Shown here: positions 23,072 through 29,237 of the stretch, in pieces
How the letters are laid out: each line of letters opens with the position of its first letter
Numbering within the stretch: the stretch's first letter is position 1
Source of the DNA: CAZPNX01 sp964588285
GTDB taxonomy: Bacteria > Edwardsbacteria > AC1 > EtOH8
Assembly (NCBI GenBank): GCA_964588285.1
Contig: CAZPNX010000024.1
Location: 1 to 37,193 of the forward strand
Length of the DNA: 37,193 nt
Direction of reading: 5' to 3'
The notes under the pieces: model-generated
Databases searched by the model: none
The model's input: only the letters and a program-made list of their open reading frames with translations
What the model was told of the DNA's origin: nothing
Program-made: the position numbers and the translations under genes

Positions 23072-23227
23072 ATGAAGCGCACCTATCAGCCCAGCAAGGT
23101 CAAGAGGGCCAGAAAGCACGGTTTCCGTAAAAGGATGTCCACGGCCGACGGCCGCAAGATCCTGGCCCGGCGCCGGGCCAAGGGCCGGTGGAAACTGACG
23201 GTATCGGACGAGAAGAAGGAAAAGTAA
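23072..23227 (+). CDS. rpmH: Ribosomal protein bL34
   Basis: A 51-residue basic protein of the large ribosomal subunit. The N-terminus MKRTYQPSKVKRARKHGFRK is diagnostic, followed by RMSTADGRKILARRRAKGR. A short acidic/lysine tail (SDEKKEK) extends it slightly beyond the usual 44-46 residues. CGGAGGAG lies 3 to 5 nt ahead of the ATG. It opens the conserved rpmH-rnpA-yidD-yidC-khpB block. Confidence 0.97.
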   Translation: MKRTYQPSKVKRARKHGFRKRMSTADGRKILARRRAKGRWKLTVSDEKKEK

Positions 23228-23250
23228 CCGGGAAGTGCTTTCCGTCCCCC

Positions 23251-23613
23251 GTGCCGGAGAAAAGCTTCCCCAAAACGGAAAGGCTGCGCCGGTCCGAAGA
23301 CATCCAACAGGTGCTGAAAACAGGCCGACGTTATTTCCAGGAAGGCCTGCAGCTGCTGATAACCCCGAAAACAGGGACGGGCGGAAACCGGGCCGGGTTC
23401 ATCGTAAAGAGAAAACTGGGCAGCGCCGTTTGCCGGAATCTGATGAAACGCCGCATGCGGGAGGCTTACCGGGATCTCAAGCATCGCCTCCGGACCGGCC
23501 ATGATCTGGTGATCTCGGCCACCAAGGACATGGAATACGCATCCGCCAGACGCGTTCTAGAGCAATTGCTGGCCGAGGCCGGAGTTTTGGAAGAAAATGA
23601 CAAAAATGAATGA
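23251..23613 (+). CDS. rnpA: Ribonuclease P protein component
   Basis: Protein subunit of RNase P, which helps the catalytic RNA cut tRNA 5' leaders. Starting at the GTG at 23251 gives 120 residues, the normal family size. FPKTERLRRSEDIQQVLKTGRR is the N-terminal region and RNLMKRRMREAYR is the RNR motif that contacts RNA. The frame is open further upstream (an ATG at 23188 inside rpmH), but that would add an atypical 21 residues; no SD is well placed for either start. It overlaps yidD by 17 nt. Confidence 0.92.
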   Translation: MPEKSFPKTERLRRSEDIQQVLKTGRRYFQEGLQLLITPKTGTGGNRAGFIVKRKLGSAVCRNLMKRRMREAYRDLKHRLRTGHDLVISATKDMEYASARRVLEQLLAEAGVLEENDKNE

Positions 23614-23851
23614 CTGGTTTGGCAGGGGGCTGATGCTCCTGATCGACGCCTATCGGCTGAGCCTTGGCTTGGTACTGCCAAACTCCTGCCGTTTCCATCC
23701 CACCTGCTCCTGTTACCTGCGGCAAGCGGTGAGCCGCCATGGGACTTGGCGGGGCTTAAGGCTGGGTTTGGGCCGGATGCTCCGTTGCCATCCCTTTCAC
23801 CCTGGGGGATACGACCCGGTTCCGGAAATCATCACCAAGAATAAAGCATGA
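23597..23851 (+). CDS. yidD: Membrane protein insertion efficiency factor YidD
   Basis: An 84-residue small amphipathic protein that assists YidC-dependent membrane insertion. LVLPNSCRFHPTCSCYLRQAV and HPGGYDPVP are the family signatures, with the conserved Cys residues. It overlaps rnpA by 17 nt and yidC by 4 nt (ATGA), consistent with coupled translation. Confidence 0.95.
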   Translation: MTKMNDWFGRGLMLLIDAYRLSLGLVLPNSCRFHPTCSCYLRQAVSRHGTWRGLRLGLGRMLRCHPFHPGGYDPVPEIITKNKA

Positions 23852-25431
23852 ATTCCAACACCAGAACCATACTGGCCCTGTTCCTGATTTTCGGGGTCTT
23901 CGTGGCTTTCCAATTGATGGCCCCCAAGACCCAGCCGGTCAAGGTCCAGCCCAAGCAGGAAGCCGATCAAACCCCGATAGTACCGTCAGTCGTTCCCATA
24001 GCCCCGACTGCGGCTACGGCCGCCAAACCGGTAAAAGCTGCCAAGCCGGTCGAGGTCGAAATTAAGGAATTGCCTCTTTCCTCGAACGGCCTTTCGGTCA
24101 AGCTGTCCAGCCTGGGGGCGACCCTGACCGAATGCCGGCTGGAAAAATACCTGGGTCCGGACGGCAAGCCGGTGCAACTCATTCCTCAGGGAGGAGCTGC
24201 CCTGGGGCTTGAGGTACAGGCACAAGGACAAACGTTCGATCTTGAGAAATATCCTTTCACCGTGGTTGAGGCCGGGACGGAGCGGGCGGTGTTCGAGGCA
24301 TTGTTCGATGGTTTTCTGGTGCGTAAGAGCTATACCCCGCTGGAAGGCGGCCTGGGTCTGCTGTTGGCGGTGGAGATCATTCCCAACTCAGAGAAAGTCA
24401 GCTTGGGTCCCAGATATCGGCTGGGCTGGGGCTGCGGGCTCAACTCGACCGAGAAGGACCGCAAGCTGGACTTGAACGAGTTCGGGGCCCTGGCCATGCT
24501 GGGCAATGATCTGGCGACAGACAAGCTCAAAAAACTGACCAAGCCGGACCTGGAGGAGATCGAGGGCAACATCGCCTACAGCGGGGTGCGGACCAAGTAC
24601 TTTTTGGCGGCCATGGTGCCGCCGCCGGGGCGGGCGGTCGAGGTCAGACAGGGGCTGGCCGGGCCGGAGAGGGCCACCAGCACAATTTCCCTGACGGCCC
24701 AAGGCCGGGTGGCGGACAGCATCAAGGTCTACCTGGGGCCCATCGAGCACCAGAGGCTGGCCAGGGTGCATCCCGGCCTGGACCGGGTGGCCGATACCGG
24801 CTGGAAATGGCTGCAGTGGATCTCGCGGGGGATACTTTCCATCCTGACGGCCATACATGATCCGGTTCCCAACTGGGGGGCGGTCATCATCATCTTCTCG
24901 GCCCTGATGAAGCTGGTCTTCTTCCCGCTGACCTACAGCGGCATGAAGTCCATGAAGCGGATGCAGATGCTCCAGCCCAAGCTGAAGAAGATACAGGAGC
25001 AGCACAAGGGCGACCAGGCCCGGATAAGCCGGGAGACCATGGCCCTGTACAAGGAGCACGGGGCCAACCCGCTGTCCGGCTGCCTGCCGCTGCTCATCCA
25101 GATGCCCATCTTTTTCGCTCTTTACCAGGTGCTGGTCAACACCATCGAGCTGAGGCAGGCGCCGTTCCTCCTGTGGCTGGCCGACCTTTCGGTCAAGGAC
25201 CCCTACTACGTGCTGCCGGTGCTGATGGGCATCGCCATGTTCGTCCAGCAGAAGCTGACCACGGTCGACCCCAAACAGAAGATGATGGTCTACATCATGC
25301 CGGTATTCATGGCATTCATCTTTCTGAGCATGCCGGCCGGGCTCAACCTCTACTGGCTGACCAACAACGTGCTGTCCATCGGCGAGCAATACCTGATACA
25401 CGTGCGCACCCAGCCCATCCCCCAGGACTGA
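23848..25431 (+). CDS. yidC: Membrane protein insertase YidC (diderm type)
   Basis: A 527-residue insertase. Residues 7-24 form the N-terminal signal-anchor helix, residues ~60-320 the large periplasmic P1 domain, and residues ~335-520 the conserved five-helix core (NWGAVIIIFSALMKLVFFPLTY, NPLSGCLPLLIQMPIFFALYQVL, MPVFMAFIFLSMPAGLNLYWLTNN). Presence of P1 and the N-terminal anchor is the Gram-negative form, which supports a diderm host. A Pro/Ala/Lys-rich linker lies between the anchor and P1. Confidence 0.97.
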   Translation: MNSNTRTILALFLIFGVFVAFQLMAPKTQPVKVQPKQEADQTPIVPSVVPIAPTAATAAKPVKAAKPVEVEIKELPLSSNGLSVKLSSLGATLTECRLEKYLGPDGKPVQLIPQGGAALGLEVQAQGQTFDLEKYPFTVVEAGTERAVFEALFDGFLVRKSYTPLEGGLGLLLAVEIIPNSEKVSLGPRYRLGWGCGLNSTEKDRKLDLNEFGALAMLGNDLATDKLKKLTKPDLEEIEGNIAYSGVRTKYFLAAMVPPPGRAVEVRQGLAGPERATSTISLTAQGRVADSIKVYLGPIEHQRLARVHPGLDRVADTGWKWLQWISRGILSILTAIHDPVPNWGAVIIIFSALMKLVFFPLTYSGMKSMKRMQMLQPKLKKIQEQHKGDQARISRETMALYKEHGANPLSGCLPLLIQMPIFFALYQVLVNTIELRQAPFLLWLADLSVKDPYYVLPVLMGIAMFVQQKLTTVDPKQKMMVYIMPVFMAFIFLSMPAGLNLYWLTNNVLSIGEQYLIHVRTQPIPQD

Positions 25432-25476
25432 GGCGGCGCCGGGATAAAAGCAACACACATTCCATTACGAGGACCC

Positions 25477-26508
25477 ATGAGCATCATCGAGAAAGAGGGC
25501 AAGACGGTAGAGCAGGCCATCGAGAAGGGCCTAAAGGAAATGGGGCTTTCCCGGGACGAGGTCCAGGTGGAGATAGTCAGCCTGGGGACCTCCGGGTTCC
25601 TGGGGCTTTTGGGGGCCAGGCCGGCCAAGGTTCGGCTCAAGGTCCAGGCCCAGCCCCGGGTGAAAAGGATCGTGGAGAACATTTTAGCCAAGATGGGATT
25701 TCCGGGAACGGTGCGCTCGTTCAGCGAGGAGGGCGGCCGGCTTACGGCAGTCATCGAATCGGAAAGCGGCGAAAAATACCTGCAGGCCAATAACGGGGCG
25801 GCCTTAGACGCCCTGGAGTACCTGCTGGGCAAGATCTGCCACGAATCAGAACAGGACATTCACCTGGACATCGGCGGCTTCAGGCAGAGCCAGGGAGACC
25901 ATCTGAAAACAATGGCCCTGAACCTGGCCAAAAAGGTCAAGGAGACCGGCCAGGAGCAAAAGCTGCAGCCTATGCCGCCGCACCAGCGCAAGATCATTCA
26001 CAAGGCCTTGGAGAACCACCCGGACGTCAAAACCTTTGCCGTGGGCGAGGGAGATCGGAGGCGGGTGATAATCGCCCCTCGGCACGGCCCAGCGACGGGT
26101 TCGACAAGCTCACCGCAAGCAGGCTCGGGGCAGCGCTCGGGACAGGCCCCTCGATCCCTCGGCTCGGCTCGGGACTCGGGGCAGGCTGCTCGGTCAACCG
26201 ACTCCACACGAGGTTCGGGACAAACCCCAAAGCCTGCTGCCGGCCAGTCCGGTCAGAAACCGCGGGGAAAATCAGGCAGAAGGGACCAGAGCCGCAAGCC
26301 GCAGGCCAAGCCGGCGCGTCCTTCGGAAAGACGGGAACAGCCGCCCCGGTCCAGTTTGCGTCAGTCTCAAGCTGTCAACTCGGGACAGGCCCCCAAGCCG
26401 GTATCAGCGCCAACTCCCGCTCCGACCCAAGCCGAAACCGGCCAGGAGGGCTGGAGCCAGGAGGCCGGTTTTGTGCCCCGGAGCAGGAAGAAGGCCCGGC
26501 GGCCCTGA
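25477..26508 (+). CDS. khpB: RNA-binding protein KhpB (Jag/EloR) with long repeat-bearing tail
   Basis: A 343-residue RNA-binding protein. Jag_N is at about 1-50 (KTVEQAIEKGLKEMGL, GFLGLLGARPAKV), KH at 60-130 and R3H at about 140-205 (KTMALNLAKKVKETGQ, MPPHQRKIIHKALENHPDV, DRRRVIIAP). In other bacteria it binds many RNAs with KhpA and affects cell elongation. Residues 206-343 are a disordered Ser/Gly/Gln/Pro/Arg-rich tail, much longer than usual. The first part of that tail is encoded by DNA with TTCGACAAGCTCA and CTCGGGACAGG repeats (26098-26224) that resemble intergenic repeat DNA and have been read through in frame. mnmE, the usual downstream gene, is not here. Confidence 0.9.
   Translation: MSIIEKEGKTVEQAIEKGLKEMGLSRDEVQVEIVSLGTSGFLGLLGARPAKVRLKVQAQPRVKRIVENILAKMGFPGTVRSFSEEGGRLTAVIESESGEKYLQANNGAALDALEYLLGKICHESEQDIHLDIGGFRQSQGDHLKTMALNLAKKVKETGQEQKLQPMPPHQRKIIHKALENHPDVKTFAVGEGDRRRVIIAPRHGPATGSTSSPQAGSGQRSGQAPRSLGSARDSGQAARSTDSTRGSGQTPKPAAGQSGQKPRGKSGRRDQSRKPQAKPARPSERREQPPRSSLRQSQAVNSGQAPKPVSAPTPAPTQAETGQEGWSQEAGFVPRSRKKARRP
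26098..26224 (+). repeat. Repeat element embedded in khpB coding sequence
   Basis: Iterated GC-rich units such as GGTTCGACAAGCTCACC, GCTCGGGGCAG, GCTCGGGACAGG, CTCGGGGCAGG and GGTTCGGGACA. They encode the low-complexity stretch GSTSSPQAGSGQRSGQAP and following. The sequence style resembles the intergenic element at 29101-29220. Confidence 0.6.
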
Positions 26509-26550
26509 GCTTAGTAATACATATAGCAAAAATGCTATATATTTCGGGTA

Positions 26551-26579
26551 TTGACAAATTTCCCGTTTTCTGCTATCAT
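26551..26579 (+). promoter_or_regulatory. Promoter of the zinc-ribbon protein gene
   Basis: TTGACA (26551-26556), 17-nt spacer, TATCAT (26574-26579). An ATATAGCA / TGCTATAT hairpin (26521-26540) just upstream may end khpB transcripts. Confidence 0.7.
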
Positions 26580-26609
26580 TATCAATGTAAACAACCACGC
26601 GTCCGGATG

Positions 26610-26643
26610 AAACCCCGTACCAGTTGTTAACGGTACGGGGTTT
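26610..26643 (+). promoter_or_regulatory. Strong leader hairpin ahead of the zinc-ribbon gene
   Basis: 12-bp perfect stem AAACCCCGTACC / GGTACGGGGTTT with a 10-nt loop, in the 5' untranslated region between the promoter and the SD at 26671. The trailing T run is only three bases, so it could be a weak attenuator, an RNA-stabilising element or a protein-binding site. Confidence 0.65.
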
Positions 26644-26680
26644 ACTGACGGAACGGAACAACCCTAATCCAAGGAGTACC

Positions 26681-26959
26681 ATGAGTTTCCAGGACAAGAC
26701 CCTGACCTGCAAGGACTGCGGGAACACCTTCACCTTCACTGCCGGAGAGCAGGAGTTCTACCAGCAGAAGGGCTTCCAGAACGAGCCCCAGAGGTGCCAG
26801 ACCTGCCGCGCCGCCAACAAGCAGCAGCGCCGCGGGGCCCGACAGATGCACCAGGTCACCTGCGCCGCCTGCGGCAAAGAGACCGAAGTGCCGTTCAAGC
26901 CCACCGGAGAGCGTCCGGTCTACTGTTCGGACTGCTTCTCCAAGCAACCCCGGTCATAA
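26681..26959 (+). CDS. Double zinc-ribbon protein
   Basis: A 92-residue protein with two four-Cys zinc sites: Cys10/13 with Cys39/42, and Cys61/64 with Cys82/85. The first ribbon (LTCKDCGNTFTFTAGEQEFY, KGFQNEPQRCQTCR) matches the probable zinc-ribbon family (PF13451 type). The second (VTCAACGKETEVPFKPTGERPVYCSDC) matches the CxxC-x17-CxxC type often fused to it. The function is unknown; nucleic-acid binding is plausible. AAGGAG lies 4 nt ahead of the ATG. An in-frame start at 26624 falls in the leader hairpin and is rejected. It has its own promoter and terminator, so it is monocistronic. Confidence 0.85.
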   Translation: MSFQDKTLTCKDCGNTFTFTAGEQEFYQQKGFQNEPQRCQTCRAANKQQRRGARQMHQVTCAACGKETEVPFKPTGERPVYCSDCFSKQPRS

Positions 26960-26995
26960 TCGACATCATCACGACGACGATATAAAGCCGGAAAG

Positions 26996-27025
26996 AAAGC
27001 CCCCCGCCGAAGGCGTGGGGCTTTT
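26996..27025 (+). terminator. Terminator of the zinc-ribbon gene
   Basis: AAAGCCCC...CGCC pairs with GGCG.GGGGCTTT around GAA, followed by TTTT. Confidence 0.85.
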
Positions 27026-27053
27026 CACTTGGTTTTCACAGGGGAGAGCTATC

Positions 27054-27082
27054 TTGACTTTGCCCGGCCCATTGCTTATAAT
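27054..27082 (+). promoter_or_regulatory. Promoter of the ABC exporter genes
   Basis: TTGACT (27054-27059), 17-nt spacer, perfect TATAAT (27077-27082). A leader of about 180 nt follows before the GTG at 27272. It contains CAGGAA / TTCCTG pairing (about 27136-27154) but nothing I can name. Confidence 0.75.
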
Positions 27083-27271
27083 CACGCGTTCATCCTTAAA
27101 TACCTAACTCGATAAACCGGAAACTATAAGGAATTCAGGAATCCCGCCTTCCTGTCCCGGTGAGGCGGTGGTTCGCCGAAGTTGGAGCATAGGAAGGAAA
27201 TCAGGAAAGTATTTTTGGCTTCATGGTTTTCTTATAAAATGTAACGGACTAACCGAAATCAGACCTGCTCC

Positions 27272-29026
27272 GTGAAAGAGCTCCTGGCCCTCCGCAAATA
27301 CGTAGCCCCCCACCAATGGGCCATCCTGGGCGGCCTGTTGTCCTTGGTGGCCATCGACCTGCTGCAGCTGGCGGTACCTTATATTATGAAGCGGGTGGTA
27401 GACGACCTGGCCCAGGCCGCGGCCACGCCGCAAAGGCTCATGGCCTACAGCCTGTGGGTAGTGGGGGTGGCCCTGGCGATAGGGGTGGGTCGCTTTTTCT
27501 GGCGTTATCTGATAATAGGCTCGGCCAGGAAAATTGAGAACCGCCTGCGGGGGGACCTGTTCGCCCATCTGACCACTCTGGATTTCTCCTACTACGACTA
27601 TCACAAGACCGGCGACCTAATGGCCCACGCCACCAACGACATCAACGCAGTGCGGATGTCTCTGGGCTTCGGCCTGGTGATCCTGACCGACATCGTGGTG
27701 CTGGGGCTGGCCTCCCTGGTGATGATGTTTCGCATCTCGCCCCGGCTGACCCTGCTGGCCCTGATTCCCCTACCGGTGCTGTCGGTGGTGGTAACCTTGT
27801 TCGGACAGATGATCCGCCGTCTCTTCGAGCGGGTTCAGAAATCGTTTGCCGACATGACCGAGCTGGTCAGGGAGAACGTCTCCGGCATCCGGGTGGTCAA
27901 GCTGTTCGTCCAGGAGGGGGCCGAGCGGGAGCGTTTTTGCCGGGCCAGCCAGGACTATCTGAGCAAGAACCTAACCCTGGTGCGGCTGTGGGGCATGTTC
28001 TTCCCCCTGATAATGTTCATCGCCTCGCTTTCCCAGGGCATCGTCTTCCTGGCCGGCGGCCGGATGACGGTTTACGGAGAGGTGTCGGTGGGCGACTTCG
28101 TGGCCTTCAGTTCCTACTTGGGCATCCTCATCTGGCCCATGATCGCCATCGGTCAGGCCATAAATATCTTTCAGCGAGGGGCGGCCTCCCAGGGCAGAAT
28201 CAACCGGATCTTCGAGACCAAACCGGCCATCAGGGATCTGCCCGGAGTCCTGCCGGCACCGTCGGGCCGCCATAGCGGGGCTATCGAGTTCGATGGCGTC
28301 ACCAGCTACTACAATGGTAAATCGGCCCCGGCCCTGGAAAACCTCTCCTTTGTCGTCCCCCCCCGCCAACTGGTGGGGATCACCGGCAGCATCGGTTCCG
28401 GCAAGTCCAGCTTAGTAAGCCTGCTGCTGAGGCTGTACGAGCCTACGGCCGGGCGGGTGATGGTGTCCGGCCATGAGATCAGGGAATATTCACTGGCCGC
28501 CCTCCGTTCCATGATTTCCTTCGTGCCTCAGGAGACGTTCCTTTTCTCGGACACCATCGCCGAAAACATCACCTTTGGGCGGCAGGAAATGCCGGACCAG
28601 GCCGAGCTGGAAAGGGTGGCCAGGCTGGCCTCGATCCACGATGAGATAGCCGCCCTGCCCCGGGGTTATCAAACCGTCATCGGCGAGCGGGGGGTGACCC
28701 TTTCCGGAGGCCAGAAGCAGCGGCTGGCGTTGGCCCGGGCCCTGCTGGCCGATAAGCCCATACTAATCATGGACGACGCCCTGTCGGCGGTGGATGCCGA
28801 CACCGAGAGGCGGATATTGGACGCTTTGCGCTCCGAGCTGAAAAGAAGGACGGCCATCGTCATCTCCCATCGGATATTCGCCATACAGAATGCCGATCTG
28901 ATACTGGTTCTGGACCAGGGGAAAATTGTAGAACGCGGCAAGCACCGGGAGCTGCTGGCCAGGAAAGGGCTGTATCACCAGATCTACCAGCTGCAGCAGC
29001 TGGAGAGGGCCATAGCCAAGAAATGA
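27272..29026 (+). CDS. ABC exporter half-transporter with degenerate catalytic site (BmrC/TM287-like)
   Basis: A 584-residue fusion of a six-helix exporter membrane domain (about 1-310) and an ATPase domain. Walker A is GSIGSGKSS (near 372-380), the signature LSGGQKQR is near 476, and Walker B is ILIMDDALSAVD near 497-508. The residue after the Walker B Asp is Asp, not the catalytic Glu. That substitution marks the non-hydrolysing site of heterodimeric exporters such as BmrCD and TM287/288, and the partner is the next gene. Substrates of such pairs are drugs, lipids or peptides; none can be chosen here. The start is GTG without a clear SD. Confidence 0.9.
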   Translation: MKELLALRKYVAPHQWAILGGLLSLVAIDLLQLAVPYIMKRVVDDLAQAAATPQRLMAYSLWVVGVALAIGVGRFFWRYLIIGSARKIENRLRGDLFAHLTTLDFSYYDYHKTGDLMAHATNDINAVRMSLGFGLVILTDIVVLGLASLVMMFRISPRLTLLALIPLPVLSVVVTLFGQMIRRLFERVQKSFADMTELVRENVSGIRVVKLFVQEGAERERFCRASQDYLSKNLTLVRLWGMFFPLIMFIASLSQGIVFLAGGRMTVYGEVSVGDFVAFSSYLGILIWPMIAIGQAINIFQRGAASQGRINRIFETKPAIRDLPGVLPAPSGRHSGAIEFDGVTSYYNGKSAPALENLSFVVPPRQLVGITGSIGSGKSSLVSLLLRLYEPTAGRVMVSGHEIREYSLAALRSMISFVPQETFLFSDTIAENITFGRQEMPDQAELERVARLASIHDEIAALPRGYQTVIGERGVTLSGGQKQRLALARALLADKPILIMDDALSAVDADTERRILDALRSELKRRTAIVISHRIFAIQNADLILVLDQGKIVERGKHRELLARKGLYHQIYQLQQLERAIAKK

Positions 29027-29100
29027 TCAACCTGCAAGGGCACAAAAACGCCAGTTTTTTCCATTTTTTTGGAAAAAAAGACATTATAGCGCCTTGGTGT

Positions 29101-29220
29101 GGTTCGGCTGAGCGTTCGACTGAGCCTTCGGCCCGAGCGGCTCGACTGAGGCTTAAACAGGCTCAGCCTGACAGCTCGCCGAAGTCTCAGGCCGAGGGCT
29201 TACGCCAAAGCCTTTGCGGT
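29101..29220 (+). repeat. GC-rich repeat element between the two ABC genes
   Basis: Contains TTCGGCTGAG (29103-29112), TCGACTGAG twice (29116-29124 and 29142-29150), and CTCAGCC and CTCAGGCC in inverse orientation further on. It fills most of the 211-nt gap separating the half-transporters. The ATG-led frame running through it (29023-29238) looks like chance. Confidence 0.55.
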
Positions 29221-29237
29221 GAGAGGGATATGAACTG

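Noticed and set aside
29053..29078. Terminator between the two ABC genes
   Set aside because: TTTTTTCC/GGAAAAAA can pair, but the stem is almost all A-T and no T run follows it; the two genes are expected to be cotranscribed.
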